Shown: positions 41,471 to 51,166 of the stretch, piece by piece
Numbering within the stretch: position 1 is the first letter of the stretch
How the letters are laid out: every line of letters begins with the position of its first letter
NCBI GenBank assembly: GCA_030652115.1
Contig: JAUSBK010000007.1
Location: 186,001 to 250,000 of the forward strand
Source of the DNA: Coriobacteriia bacterium
GTDB lineage: Bacteria; Actinomycetota; Coriobacteriia; Anaerosomatales; Anaerosomataceae
Length of the DNA: 64,000 nucleotides
Direction: 5' to 3'
Notes under the pieces: generated by a model
Told to the model about the DNA's origin: nothing
What the model saw: only the letters and a program-made list of their open reading frames with translations
Database searches by the model: none
Program-made: the position numbers and the translations under genes

Positions 41471-42430
41471 TCAGGAGCTGGCCTCGGAGTCGAGGACAGG
41501 CTCGCCGAAGTCGTCGCGCGGTAGCGGCGCTTCCTCGGACACGATCAGAGTCGCGGCACGTGGAATCACTCGCGCCGAGAAGGGCGTCGTCCCTTCGAGC
41601 ACCTCGCCGTCGTACTCGAGTGGCAGTCGCGGCGTTGCGGTCACCTCGACGGACGAGGCGGTGTGGACTTCGAGCCCGGGACGTTCCGGATGTGCACTGA
41701 GCCGATCGAGCAGGGCGGCCCAGACGGCCGGGAGCAGGCCTGCCGCGGACATCGGTTTGACGACCACGACCTCGAAGAGGCCGTCCTGGGCATCCGCACC
41801 GTGGGTCACCGCGAGGTCGAACTGGATGCGCGCGAGGTTCATGAGCAGTACCGCGATGCCCTCGGTTTCGACGGTCCGGCCGTCGAGCGTCAACGTGAAC
41901 GCCGAGGAAGTGGGGTTGAGGTTCTGGATCGCACCGATGATGTACGCGCCCTCGCCGAGCGTTGCCTTGAGGGGGTGCGCAGCCTCCATGATCCGGGCGT
42001 CGAACCCGGCGCCGGCAGCGATGGAGAAGCCGTACTTGCGGGCGATATGGCCGCCGGAGGGGGGAATCGTCAGCTCGCCCAGATCGATCGTCACGGTTCG
42101 CCCGGCGATGGTCGCCAGCGCGAGCTCGACGGGGTCGATCGGGATGCGCAGGTTCCGGGCGATCAGGTTGGCGGTCCCTGCGGGGTACGGGAGCACGGGG
42201 ATGCCGGTGTCGCGCAGCGCGTAGGCGACGGCCGAGACCGTCCCGTCGCCGCCCGCCGCGACGATGCGCGCGTAGTCGCGGGCATCGCGAAGCAGGTGCT
42301 CCACGTCGGCATCCTCGCTGAGGAAGCGCATGGTGACCTCGACGCGGTGAGCGCCGAGTTCGCGAACGTACTCGGTAAGCCCCGAGTCACCGAACCCCGA
42401 TCGGAGGTTGGTGACGATGAGGATGTTCAT
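41471..42430 (-). CDS. Diacylglycerol/lipid kinase family protein
   Basis: The 319-residue product starts at ATG 42430 behind GAGGAGG. It has the DAGK catalytic motif AAGGDGTVSAVAYAL, the PAGTANLIARNLRIP segment and a C-terminal beta domain (LPLEYDGEVLEGTTPF). Such enzymes use ATP to phosphorylate diacylglycerol or related lipids for phospholipid recycling. It is divergent from the RNase D gene with an 83-base gap that should hold both promoters. Confidence 0.9.
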   Translation of the reverse strand: MNILIVTNLRSGFGDSGLTEYVRELGAHRVEVTMRFLSEDADVEHLLRDARDYARIVAAGGDGTVSAVAYALRDTGIPVLPYPAGTANLIARNLRIPIDPVELALATIAGRTVTIDLGELTIPPSGGHIARKYGFSIAAGAGFDARIMEAAHPLKATLGEGAYIIGAIQNLNPTSSAFTLTLDGRTVETEGIAVLLMNLARIQFDLAVTHGADAQDGLFEVVVVKPMSAAGLLPAVWAALLDRLSAHPERPGLEVHTASSVEVTATPRLPLEYDGEVLEGTTPFSARVIPRAATLIVSEEAPLPRDDFGEPVLDSEASS

Positions 42431-42513
42431 CCAGCCTCCTCGTGCGGTCGCAGCCGTTCGGCTACACTCAAACGGCACCCCGCGCGACCCCGACACGTCA
42501 TTCCGGAGGTCCA

Positions 42514-43683
42514 TTGTACATCTGTGACACGCAGGCTCTGGATGCTGTGCTTCCCGCGCTGGAAGCCGCAGACGTCCTCGCCATCGACACCGAGTTCATG
42601 CGCGAGCGCACCTACTACGCGCGCCTGTGCCTGCTGCAGATCGCGACCGCCGAGGACGTGTTCCTGATCGACACGATCGCCCTGGAGGGCGAGTTGGGCC
42701 GTCTCGCGAAGGTGCTCGCCGCCCCCGGTACCGTCAAGGTCTTTCACGCGGGGTCGCAGGACATCGAGGTCCTCTACCGGGCGACCGGGGTCACCCCGGG
42801 TCCCGTATTCGACACGCAGGTCGCCGCCACGCTCGCCGGCTTTCCCACGCAGGTAGGCTACGCGCAACTCGCGAAGGACCTCGTGGACGTGACGATCGAC
42901 AAGGCCGACACGTTCACCGACTGGTCGGTGCGGCCGCTGTCCGATACGCAGCTAACGTACGCCGCCGAGGACGTGCGCCATCTGATCCGCATCTACGCGC
43001 TGTTGCGCGAGCGTCTCGAGCGTGAGGGCCGCCTCGGCTGGCTCGCCGAGGACTTCGATCGTCTTGCCGATCCGGCCACCTACGAGGTGGATCCCCACCT
43101 GCAGTACCTGAGGGTGAAGCGCGCCTCCACGCTCGACCGGCGGAGCCTCGGCGTCCTGCGCGAGGCCGCCGCGTGGCGCGAAACTGAGGCGCAGCGCCGT
43201 GATCTGCCCAAGCGCTGGCTCGTTTCGGACGAGAGCCTGGTTGAGATCGCACGTCGTCGGCCGAAGTCGATCGAGCAGCTGTCGGCTATCCGCGGTGTGA
43301 ACGAGCGGGTCGCTTCGCGGCAAGGTGTGGGGCTTATCGAGGCGATCCGACGGGGCGAGCAGATTCCCGAAGCGGAGCTGCCGCGGATCCCCAAGCGTTC
43401 CCGGATGCCGCGTGATGCGCAGCCGCTCGCGGACCTTCTGTCTGCGGTCGTGCGCGTTCGGGCAGCCGAGCACGGTGTCGCCACCACACTCCTCGCGTCG
43501 CGCGCCGAGCTCGAGCGTTTCGCCGCCGGTGAGCGCGAGGGGCATCCGCTCTCCGAGGGCTGGCGACACACGCTCGTCGGCGCCGAGCTCGAAGCCATCC
43601 TCGCCGGCGCGGTGGACCTGCGCATAGTCGGCGGGCACATCGTCGTCGTGCCCGTGGAGTCGGTCGGCCATGGCGAGCGCTGA
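42514..43683 (+). CDS. rnd: Ribonuclease D
   Basis: I start this at TTG 42514, six bases after CGGAGG, because the protein then begins at the conserved strand YICDTQALDAV. The 389-residue product has the DEDD exonuclease motifs DTEF, FHAGSQDIEVL and the final YAAEDVRHL with its Tyr-x3-Asp, and a HRDC domain at about 205-285. RNase D trims tRNA and other stable RNA 3' ends. It overlaps xseA by 14 bases. Confidence 0.92.
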   Translation: MYICDTQALDAVLPALEAADVLAIDTEFMRERTYYARLCLLQIATAEDVFLIDTIALEGELGRLAKVLAAPGTVKVFHAGSQDIEVLYRATGVTPGPVFDTQVAATLAGFPTQVGYAQLAKDLVDVTIDKADTFTDWSVRPLSDTQLTYAAEDVRHLIRIYALLRERLEREGRLGWLAEDFDRLADPATYEVDPHLQYLRVKRASTLDRRSLGVLREAAAWRETEAQRRDLPKRWLVSDESLVEIARRRPKSIEQLSAIRGVNERVASRQGVGLIEAIRRGEQIPEAELPRIPKRSRMPRDAQPLADLLSAVVRVRAAEHGVATTLLASRAELERFAAGEREGHPLSEGWRHTLVGAELEAILAGAVDLRIVGGHIVVVPVESVGHGER

Positions 43684-45007
43684 GCGGGCCCTCAGCGTCT
43701 CTGACGCGATGGCGCTCGCCAAGGGAGCGCTCGAGGGTGTGCGCGTCCGCGTGGTGGGCGAGGTGAGCGAGCTCACCGACAAGCCGGGCTACAAGGCCGT
43801 CTACTTCTCGCTCAAGGACGGCGGCGCGGTGATGCCGTGCCTCATGTGGCGGGACGCGTACGCTGCCGCCGGAGTGACCATCGCCGACGGCGGGCTCATC
43901 GAGATCGCGGGATTCTTCACCGCCTACCCGGCCAAGGGTCGACTCCAGTTCCAGGTGCGCCGGCTCGTGCTTGCCGGTGAGGGCGTGCTGCGCCTACAGG
44001 TGGCAGACCTCGCCCGTAGGCTGGAGGCCGAGGGGCTGATGCGCGACGAGCGCAAACGGCCGCTGCCGGCGTTCCCCGCGCGGATCGGCGTGGTCACCTC
44101 ACCGCGCGGCAAGGCGGTGCACGACATCCTGCGAACGCTCGAACGTCGGTATCCCGCTGCCGAGGTGGTGATCGCAGGCGTGCAGGTGGAGGGCGAGGGC
44201 GCGGTCGCCGAGATCGTTCGCGGCATCGAGGCGGTCTCGAACGCTCCAGGCGTGGATGTGCTCATCCTCGGCCGGGGCGGCGGGAGCTACGAGGACCTGA
44301 TGCCCTTCAACAGCGAGGCGGTCGCCCGTGCCGTCGTGGCAAGCCCCGTGCCTGTGGTGACCGGCATCGGTCACGAACCGGACACGTCGATCGCCGACAT
44401 GGTCGCGGATCTGCGTGCATCCACGCCGACGGCCGCAGCCGAGGCCGTGGCACCTGAAGCGGCCGACATGCGCCGCCGGCTCCACTCCCAGCAGCGGCTG
44501 CTCGGCCGCGCGCTGACGCACCTTGTGAGCGCCGAGTCGCACCGCCTGAGGCTGATCGAGCAGCGGCCGGTGTTTCGCGATCCGATGACGTTCCTTGCCG
44601 GGAGGATGCAGGCGCTCGACTCTCTGGCGGATGCGCTCGGGCGTGCGCTCCCGGCCTCGCTCGCCCGGCAGACGGAAGCGGTGGAGCACGTCCGCCGCGC
44701 ACTCGGCCGACTCGGCGTGCAACTGCTCGGGTCGCATGAGGCGCGCCTCGGACGGTTCACGGAGCGCTCTGTGGCGGCCGGCCGGCAGCTGGTCTTGTCG
44801 GCCGAACGGGACGCGGCGATGGCGGCAGCGCGCCTGGATGACTTGTCTCCGCTCGCGATACTCGGACGTGGCTACGCGGTATGTTACGGAGCAGAGGGCG
44901 CGATCGTCCGGTCCTCGGCCCAGGTTTCCCCCGGAGAACGCGTCCGGGTCCGTCTCGGTCAGGGGCGTCTCGGCTGCATCGTCGAGACCACGGAAACGGA
45001 GGAGTAG
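43670..45007 (+). CDS. xseA: Exonuclease VII large subunit
   Basis: The 445-residue product starts at ATG 43670. It has the N-terminal OB fold (VRVRVVGEVSEL...GYKAVYFSLKDGGAVMPCLMW), the catalytic region IGVVTSPRGKAVHDILRTLERRYP and DVLILGRGGGSYEDLMPFN...VTGIGHEPDTSIADMVADLRASTPTAAAE, and a long C-terminal coiled coil. With XseB it degrades single-stranded DNA. xseB starts immediately after the stop. Confidence 0.97.
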   Translation: MASAERALSVSDAMALAKGALEGVRVRVVGEVSELTDKPGYKAVYFSLKDGGAVMPCLMWRDAYAAAGVTIADGGLIEIAGFFTAYPAKGRLQFQVRRLVLAGEGVLRLQVADLARRLEAEGLMRDERKRPLPAFPARIGVVTSPRGKAVHDILRTLERRYPAAEVVIAGVQVEGEGAVAEIVRGIEAVSNAPGVDVLILGRGGGSYEDLMPFNSEAVARAVVASPVPVVTGIGHEPDTSIADMVADLRASTPTAAAEAVAPEAADMRRRLHSQQRLLGRALTHLVSAESHRLRLIEQRPVFRDPMTFLAGRMQALDSLADALGRALPASLARQTEAVEHVRRALGRLGVQLLGSHEARLGRFTERSVAAGRQLVLSAERDAAMAAARLDDLSPLAILGRGYAVCYGAEGAIVRSSAQVSPGERVRVRLGQGRLGCIVETTETEE

Positions 45008-45268
45008 ATGGCAGAAGAGGTCACCCTGCCCGAGGAGCTCGCGTTCGGTGAGGCACTCGCCGAGCTCGAGCAGATCGTGGGCGCGCTCGAGAGCGGTCAG
45101 CTCGAGCTTGAGGACGGGCTGGCACGCTATGAGCGCGGCGTCACGCTGTTGCGCGCGTGCCAGGAGAAGCTTGCGGCGGCCAAGCAGCGCGTCACGATGC
45201 TCATCGGCGAGCTTGAGTGCGGCGACGCCCCATCGGGCGAGCCTTCAGCCGAGGAGGCGTCGCTTTGA
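45008..45268 (+). CDS. xseB: Exonuclease VII small subunit
   Basis: The 86-residue product starts at ATG 45008, directly after the xseA TAG. It has the helical hairpin of the family: FGEALAELEQIVGALESGQLELEDGLARYERGVTLLRACQEKL. It overlaps the next start by four bases. Confidence 0.96.
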   Translation: MAEEVTLPEELAFGEALAELEQIVGALESGQLELEDGLARYERGVTLLRACQEKLAAAKQRVTMLIGELECGDAPSGEPSAEEASL

Positions 45269-45603
45269 GTGACTGCATCTTCTGCATGATCGGTCGCGGT
45301 GAGATCCCCGCGGCTATCGTCTACGAGGATGAGCATGTGGTGGCGTTCGACGACGTCGCACCGCAGGCTCCCGTGCACACGCTGATCATCCCGCGCGCGC
45401 ACTACGCGAGCATCGCCGACGGCGTATCGCCCGAGGTCATCTGGAGCGTGATGGCTGCGGTGCCGCGCGTCGCCGAGATCAAGGGCGTGGCGGAGTCGGG
45501 CTACCGGGTCATCATCAACACCGGCCCCGACGCGGCGCAGAGCGTGCATCACTTCCACGTACACGTCCTCGGCGGGCGGGCGATGGCCGAGGGTATGGTC
45601 TGA
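45265..45603 (+). CDS. HIT-family nucleotide hydrolase
   Basis: I start this at TTG 45265, about seven bases after GAGGAGG in the end of xseB, giving 112 residues. It begins SDCIFCMIGRGEIPA (a zinc-type CxxC) and carries the histidine triad HFHVHVLGG preceded by INTGPDAAQSVHH. HIT proteins of this group hydrolyse purine nucleoside phosphoramidates or dinucleotides. Typical length. Confidence 0.93.
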   Translation: MSDCIFCMIGRGEIPAAIVYEDEHVVAFDDVAPQAPVHTLIIPRAHYASIADGVSPEVIWSVMAAVPRVAEIKGVAESGYRVIINTGPDAAQSVHHFHVHVLGGRAMAEGMV

Positions 45604-45627
45604 CAACAGAGCGAGGGGAGGGGAAGC

Positions 45628-46479
45628 ATGGCATCCGGTGAAGGAATCTGCGTTGTGACCGACTCGACCGCCGACATCCCGAAGGAACTCGTGGAGGAGC
45701 TCGGCATCACCGTCGTCCCGCTGAGCTTGACCATCGCGGGCGAGACCTTCGTCGATGGCAGCATCAGCATGGCGGAGTTCTTCCGGCGCATGAATGCGGC
45801 GCCCGCGCTGCCGACCACGTCGCAACCATCGGTGGGCGCATTCGTCGAGGCGTTCGAGGAGGGTCTGTCGCGCTGCAAGGAGGTCGTGTGCATCACGATC
45901 TCGAACCGGCTATCGGGAACGATCGAGTCAGCGACCGAGGCGGCCCGCACGGTCGGGGAGCGGGTGCACATCCTCGACAGCCTGAACCTCTCGTGGGGCG
46001 AGGGCTTTCAGGTCGTGGCGGCGGCGAAGGCAGTAAGGGCCGGCGAATCGCTCGCCGAGGTGAAGCGTGCGTTCGAAGAGACACGAGGCCGAATGCACAT
46101 GCTGGTGGGTCTCGACAGCCTCGACAACCTCGCGAAAGGCGGCCGCATCGGCCGCGTCTCGGCGTTCCTGGGCGGGATGCTCAACCTGAAAGTCATGCTG
46201 ACCGTAGGCGACGACGGCGCGTTCGTGCCGGTCGCCCGGGCGCGCGGGGCGAAGGCGGCGTTGCAGGCGAGCGTCGACTGGCTCGGCGAGCACGTGGACG
46301 CGACGAAGCGGGCGGCTTTCGGCGTCTTGCATGCTGAGTCGCCCGACAAGGCGGCGTGGCTCGAAGAGGCGATCCGTGCGCGGTTCAACGTCGTAGAACT
46401 CGCGGTGATCGAGACGGGTCCGGTGATCGCCTCGCACACGGGTACGGGTTGGGGCGTCACAGTCGTGGAGCTCGACTAG
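45628..46479 (+). CDS. DegV-family fatty-acid-binding protein
   Basis: The 283-residue product starts at ATG 45628 behind GGGGAGGGG. It has the DegV start VVTDSTADIPKELVEELGITVVPL, the PTTSQPSVGAF loop that holds the fatty-acid carboxylate, and the C-terminal IETGPVIASHTGTGWGV. FakB-type members present fatty acids to the FakA kinase in Gram-positive bacteria; fakA is not in the window. Confidence 0.92.
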   Translation: MASGEGICVVTDSTADIPKELVEELGITVVPLSLTIAGETFVDGSISMAEFFRRMNAAPALPTTSQPSVGAFVEAFEEGLSRCKEVVCITISNRLSGTIESATEAARTVGERVHILDSLNLSWGEGFQVVAAAKAVRAGESLAEVKRAFEETRGRMHMLVGLDSLDNLAKGGRIGRVSAFLGGMLNLKVMLTVGDDGAFVPVARARGAKAALQASVDWLGEHVDATKRAAFGVLHAESPDKAAWLEEAIRARFNVVELAVIETGPVIASHTGTGWGVTVVELD

Positions 46480-46495
46480 GGGTCTACTCACACGG

Positions 46496-46525
46496 AACGG
46501 CTCCGACCTTCGAGTCGGAGCCGTT
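46496..46525 (+). terminator. Terminator after the degV gene
   Basis: AACGGCTCCGAC (46496-46507) pairs perfectly with GTCGGAGCCGTT (46514-46525) around CTTCGA, followed by CAAATCC. Confidence 0.75.
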
Positions 46526-46932
46526 CAAATCCTTCCCTGATACCCCTGAGTCCTCAGGCGGCATATCCCAGCAGTTCGCTGGTCATCGGGATGCCGGTCG
46601 CCGATGGAGCCGCAACCGCGGTGGGGCGGATTCCCCGCGACACCGCATGTTAGGGAAGGGAAACCTGTCGACGTGACAAAGCTACCCTCTGGAGCTGAGG
46701 ATTGCAACAGTTGTTACGTGTCGCCGGTCCGCGGTGGGGGGCAGGACACCGGGGAACGTGCGCCGCGCGCCGTCCACCGACCCACAAGCGCCGTTTGTCC
46801 GGTCGCACGGGTCACAACGGCACCGGCGACCGATACCATGGGCCAATGCGTCATATGTATCGCGCATGCATAGCATGCCCCGCCGGTAGAAGTGCCGGCG
46901 GCAGGGATTAGCACCTTCGGAGGAGAGGGGAT
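46526..46932 (+). other. Long structured leader upstream of acs
   Basis: About 400 bases without a gene. Nested inverted repeats include GGCA-TA-TCCC...GGGATGCC (near 46560-46595), GCGGTG...CACCGC (near 46618-46646) and CCGCCGG-N8-CCGGCGG just before the acs ribosome site. An AACA-GT-TGTT repeat lies near 46706 and GCATGC-ATA-GCATGC near 46863. I compared it by eye with cobalamin, c-di-AMP, c-di-GMP, TPP, FMN and fluoride riboswitch cores and found no match. It may hold promoters and regulatory sites for acs. Confidence 0.35.
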
Positions 46933-48930
46933 GTGCCGATGACCGAGTCAAACGCCATCGAGTCTTTGTCCCAGGAGTATCGGGTTGTTCAGCCGCCCGC
47001 CTGGGTGACCGACAAAGCGCACCTGCAGACGATGGAAGAGTACGACGAACTCTACCAGCGCTCGGTGGACGACCCGGAGGGCTTCTGGGCCGACATGGCT
47101 GAGGAGATGCTCCACTGGAACACGAAGTGGGACAAGGTTCTTGAGTACGACTTCGACAAGCCCTTCGTGAAGTGGTTCCAGGGCGGCACGCTCAACGTCA
47201 CGTACAACTGTGTGGACCGCCATCTGCAGGGCTGGCGCCGCAACAAGGCGGCCATCATCTGGGAGTCCGACGAGGGCCGCACGAAGATGTACACGTATCA
47301 GGCCCTCTACTACAAAGTGTGCAAGCTCGCGAACGTTCTCAAGAAGCGTGGCATCAGGAAGGGCGATCGCGTCGCGCTCTACCTGCCGATGATCCCCGAG
47401 CTTGCGGTCGCAATGCTCGCATGCGCGCGCATCGGAGCCATCCACTCGGTCATTTTCGCCGGCTTCAGCTCGATGGCTCTGCGCGATCGTATCCAGGACT
47501 CCGGCTGCAAGATGCTGATCACCGCAGACGAAGGCATCCGTGGCGGACGCGTGGTCCCGCTCAAGGCCGAGGCTGACGCAGCGTTGCTCGAGTGCCCCTC
47601 GATCGAGTCGGTCATCGTGGTCTCGCGTGCGCGTACACGTGTCGACATGGAGCCGGGCCGCGACTACTGGTACCACGAGGAGGTCCGCGCCGACGACATC
47701 AGCCAGCACTGCGATGTCGAGTGGATGGACGCGGAGGACCCGCTCTTCATCCTCTACACGTCGGGTTCGACCGGCAAGCCGAAGGGCGTGCTGCACACCA
47801 CCGGCGGCTATCTGCTCTTCGCGGCTACCACGTTCCGCTATGTCTTCGACTACCACGACGAAGACGTGTTCTGGTGCACGGCCGACATCGGTTGGGTCAC
47901 GGGCCACAGCTACATCGTCTACGGTCCGCTCGCAGTCGGCGCCACCACCCTCATGTTCGAGGGCGTGCCGACGTACCCGGACGCCGGGCGCTTCTGGGAG
48001 ATCATCGAGAAGCACGGGGTGAACCAGTTCTACACGGCCCCCACCGCGATTCGCGCGCTCATGAAGTCCGGTGAGGAGTGGCCCGCCAAGCACGACCTGT
48101 CCACGCTTCGTGTCCTCGGCACCGTGGGCGAGCCGATCAACCCCGAGGCGTGGATGTGGTACTACAAGAACATCGGCCGGGACAACTGCCCGATCGTGGA
48201 CACGTACAGGCAGACGGAGACCGGCGGACACATCATCACCAACTTCCCGGGCATCACGCCGATGAAGCCGGGTTCGGCGACGAAGCCGTTCTTTGGCATC
48301 GAGCCGGAGGTCGTGAACGAAGACGGCTCCGAGACCCCGCTCGGCAGCGGCGGGCGTCTGTGCATCACCAAGCCGTGGCCGGGAATGATGCGCGGCACCT
48401 GGGGCGACCCGGAGAACGAGCTCATGAAGACCGTCTACTTCACCGCTTTCCCCGGTAAGTACTTCACCGGCGACGGCGCGCGCAAAGACGAGGACGGCTA
48501 CTACTGGCTGCTCGGCCGCGTGGACGACGTCATCAACGTCTCCGGCCACCGCATGGGCACCGCCGAGATCGAGAGTGCGCTCGTGAGCCACACGCTGGTG
48601 GCCGAAGCCGCGGTCGTCGGCTTCCCGCACGACATCAAGGGCGAGGGCATCTACGCGTACGTGATCCTCAAGACCGGGGTCGACGTGCCCCAGGGCATCG
48701 AGAAGATCCTACGCGGCCACGTGCGTGAGGAGATCGGGCCGATCGCGAGCCCGGACTTCATTCACATCGTGCCGGAGCTGCCGAAGACCCGGTCGGGCAA
48801 GATCATGCGCCGCATCCTGCGCAAGATCGCCGGCGGGGACCGCAATATCGAGGCGTTCGGCGATATTTCCACGCTGGCGGATCCGTCCATCGTGCAGACG
48901 ATCATCGACACGGCGCCTCAGGTGGGCTGA
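46933..48930 (+). CDS. acs: Acetyl-CoA synthetase
   Basis: The 665-residue product starts at GTG 46933, about eight bases after GGAGGAG (ATG 46939 is possible). It has the adenylate-forming motifs [58 protein letters not shown]. The acetylation-sensitive lysine lies in [17 protein letters not shown]. It converts acetate, CoA and ATP to acetyl-CoA. Length and motifs are complete. It stands alone, with terminators on both sides. Confidence 0.97.
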   Translation: MPMTESNAIESLSQEYRVVQPPAWVTDKAHLQTMEEYDELYQRSVDDPEGFWADMAEEMLHWNTKWDKVLEYDFDKPFVKWFQGGTLNVTYNCVDRHLQGWRRNKAAIIWESDEGRTKMYTYQALYYKVCKLANVLKKRGIRKGDRVALYLPMIPELAVAMLACARIGAIHSVIFAGFSSMALRDRIQDSGCKMLITADEGIRGGRVVPLKAEADAALLECPSIESVIVVSRARTRVDMEPGRDYWYHEEVRADDISQHCDVEWMDAEDPLFILYTSGSTGKPKGVLHTTGGYLLFAATTFRYVFDYHDEDVFWCTADIGWVTGHSYIVYGPLAVGATTLMFEGVPTYPDAGRFWEIIEKHGVNQFYTAPTAIRALMKSGEEWPAKHDLSTLRVLGTVGEPINPEAWMWYYKNIGRDNCPIVDTYRQTETGGHIITNFPGITPMKPGSATKPFFGIEPEVVNEDGSETPLGSGGRLCITKPWPGMMRGTWGDPENELMKTVYFTAFPGKYFTGDGARKDEDGYYWLLGRVDDVINVSGHRMGTAEIESALVSHTLVAEAAVVGFPHDIKGEGIYAYVILKTGVDVPQGIEKILRGHVREEIGPIASPDFIHIVPELPKTRSGKIMRRILRKIAGGDRNIEAFGDISTLADPSIVQTIIDTAPQVG

Positions 48931-48947
48931 CAGAGAACTCGCATCAC

Positions 48948-48980
48948 AACGGGCCCCGCACACGCAGTGCGGGGCCCGTT
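48948..48980 (+). terminator. Terminator after acs
   Basis: AACGGGCCCCGCA (48948-48960) pairs perfectly with TGCGGGGCCCGTT (48968-48980) over 13 bases. Confidence 0.8.
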
Positions 48981-49046
48981 CGCGTTCGGGGAATGGTAGT
49001 ATGCACTTCGACTCCTCGACCGCCCCCGAACGAAGGACTTTCGACC

Positions 49047-50117
49047 ATGGCGTACAACGATCTGTTCCTGCGCGCCGCGCGCAGAGAGGTGACCGAGAGC
49101 ACCCCCGTTTGGATGATGCGCCAGGCAGGCCGCTACATGCCCGAGTATCGCGAGATCCGCGCGAAGCACGGCTTCCTCGAGATGTGCCGCACGCCCGAGC
49201 TCGCGGTCGAGGTGACGATGCAGCCGGTCGACCTGGTCGGCGTCGATGCGGCGATCTTGTTCAGCGACATTCTCGTGGTCTTTCCCGGCATGGGGCTGGA
49301 CCTGGAGTTCGCCAAGGGCGAGGGTCCGGTCATCCACAACCCCGTGCGCACGGTGGACGACATCCGTAAGCTTCGCATCTCCGACCCGCTGGCCGACACC
49401 GGCTACGTGATTGAGACGATTGGCATCCTCCGCAAGGAGCTTGAGAACAAGGTGCCGCTCATCGGCTTCGGCGGGGCGCCCTTCACGCTTGCGAGCTACA
49501 TGATCGAAGGCCACGGCACGCGCGATTACGAGTACACCAAGGCGCTCATGTGGAGCGAGCCGGCTGCCTGGGACGAGCTGATGACCAAGATCAGCGACAC
49601 CGTCATCGCGTACCTCTCGGCGCAGATCGACGCTGGCGCGCAGGTAATCCAGGTCTTCGACAGCTGGGTCGGGTACGTGGCGCCCCGCGACTACGAGCGC
49701 TCCGTGCTGCCGTACACCAAGCGCGTGATCGATGCGCTCACCGAGCACGGCAAGAAAGTCGTGCCCGAGGGAGTGCCGATCATCCACTTCCCGAACGGCG
49801 CCACCTCGATGCTCGATCTCGCGCAGCTCGCGGGCGGCGACGTGTTGGGTGTGGACTGGCGCCTGGACATGAAGCACGTCGTCGAGCAGGTGGACGAGCG
49901 TTTCGCGATCCAGGGCAATATCGACCCGGTGGCGCTCTTCGCGCCCGACGACGAGCTTGAGCGCATGATTATCGAGATCCTCGAGGCGGTGGGTACGCGG
50001 CCGGGCCACATCTTCAATCTCGGCCACGGCATCCACAAGACAAGCGATCCGCAGAAGGCGCGCACGATGATCAGGCTCGTGCATGAGCACTCGGCGCGCA
50101 TCCGCGGTGGGAAGTAG
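49047..50117 (+). CDS. hemE: Uroporphyrinogen decarboxylase
   Basis: The 356-residue product starts at ATG 49047 behind GAAGGAC. It has the signature WMMRQAGRYMPEYREIR, the catalytic Asp in ILFSDILVVF, GFGGAPFTLASYMIEG, and HIFNLGHGIHKTSDP. It decarboxylates uroporphyrinogen III to coproporphyrinogen III. It is the first gene of a plus-strand haem cluster with hemH and two oxidase genes. Confidence 0.97.
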   Translation: MAYNDLFLRAARREVTESTPVWMMRQAGRYMPEYREIRAKHGFLEMCRTPELAVEVTMQPVDLVGVDAAILFSDILVVFPGMGLDLEFAKGEGPVIHNPVRTVDDIRKLRISDPLADTGYVIETIGILRKELENKVPLIGFGGAPFTLASYMIEGHGTRDYEYTKALMWSEPAAWDELMTKISDTVIAYLSAQIDAGAQVIQVFDSWVGYVAPRDYERSVLPYTKRVIDALTEHGKKVVPEGVPIIHFPNGATSMLDLAQLAGGDVLGVDWRLDMKHVVEQVDERFAIQGNIDPVALFAPDDELERMIIEILEAVGTRPGHIFNLGHGIHKTSDPQKARTMIRLVHEHSARIRGGK

Positions 50118-50125
50118 GCGCGGGC

Positions 50126-51100
50126 GTGGCGGGTCGCGTAGGAGTACTGCTGACGGCGTTCGGCGGCCCGGACTCGCTCGAGTCGGTCGGGCCGTTCATG
50201 GCGCGGTTCATGGGGCGTGAGCCTGCGCCCGCCGTTGTTGCTGCGGCGCAGGAGAAGTACCGCGCGATCGGCGGCCCCTCGCCGTTGCCAGCGACCGCCG
50301 CAGCTATCGCCGCATCGCTTGAACACCATCTTCGGTCGGCCGGACACGATGCGGTCGTGAGGGCCGGCATGCGCTACTGGGATCCCTCGATCGCCTCATC
50401 GCTCGAGGAGCTTCGTGCAGAGGGCGCAGGCCGCATCGTGATGGTGTCGCTGTCGGCGTTCGAGTCGCAGGTCACGTGTGAGGCGTACCGCACCGAGGCG
50501 CACGGCGCCGCCTGCGATCTCAAGCTCGCCGATCTGTGCGAGGCGCCGTCACTGTCCCGGGCGCCGCAGTACCGCGACTTCTTTGGACATGCGTGCGCGC
50601 ATGCGCTCGATGCGATCGTGGCCGAGCGTGCGCTTGTGGTGATGACCGCTCATAGCCTTCCGGAGTCCGATCTCGTTGAGGATGACCCGTATCCGGGCGG
50701 ACTGCGCGAGGTGGCCGACGCGGTGGCGGCGATCGCCGGACTCGCGGAGGGCGCCGAGTTTGCCGGAGACGAGCGGTTGCCCGGCGTCTCGTCGTTCGGT
50801 TCGCTCGCTGCGCCCGTGCCCTGGCTCCTTGCGTACCAGTCCCGGGGTGTCCGCCCGGGGACGTGGCTCGGACCCGATCTCGTGCGGGTCATGGAGGTCG
50901 CCGCGGAGGTCGGCTACGATGGCGTGGTCGTCGTGCCGATCGGCTTTGCGATCGATCACATGGAGACGCTCTGGGATCTCGACATCGACGCGGCGGGACG
51001 GGCATCGGACCTCGGCTTGAGTTTCGTGCGCACGGCCGTGCCGAACGACGACGACAGCTTCGTGGAAGCCCTCGTCGGGGTGGTCGAGCCACTGCTGTAG
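50126..51100 (+). CDS. hemH: Ferrochelatase (coproporphyrin type)
   Basis: The 324-residue product starts at GTG 50126, eight bases after hemE. It begins VGVLLTAFGGPDSLESVGPFM and has the catalytic His in VVMTAHSLPES, the AYQSRG segment and IGFAIDHMETLWDLDIDA. In actinobacteria this enzyme normally inserts iron into coproporphyrin III (CpfC). The neighbouring HemG-type oxidases fit that route; the HemQ-type final enzyme is not in the window. Confidence 0.94.
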   Translation: MAGRVGVLLTAFGGPDSLESVGPFMARFMGREPAPAVVAAAQEKYRAIGGPSPLPATAAAIAASLEHHLRSAGHDAVVRAGMRYWDPSIASSLEELRAEGAGRIVMVSLSAFESQVTCEAYRTEAHGAACDLKLADLCEAPSLSRAPQYRDFFGHACAHALDAIVAERALVVMTAHSLPESDLVEDDPYPGGLREVADAVAAIAGLAEGAEFAGDERLPGVSSFGSLAAPVPWLLAYQSRGVRPGTWLGPDLVRVMEVAAEVGYDGVVVVPIGFAIDHMETLWDLDIDAAGRASDLGLSFVRTAVPNDDDSFVEALVGVVEPLL

Positions 51101-51166
51101 TTGACGCACGACGCACGACCGATTGCGGCGGCCGGCACCGCTCGCTCGCGAACAAGGAGCGGTAGC

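Noticed and set aside
46560-46680. Known riboswitch classes (cobalamin, c-di-AMP, c-di-GMP, TPP, FMN, fluoride) in the acs leader.
   Set aside because: None of the conserved core strings of these classes could be matched on either strand by eye.
46948-48630. A 560-codon frame antisense to acs.
   Set aside because: Arg/His/Val-rich shadow frame forced by the GC-rich codons of acs; no domains and no ribosome site. The same holds for the long antisense frames over 7218-8540, 50549-52483 and 52669-54039.
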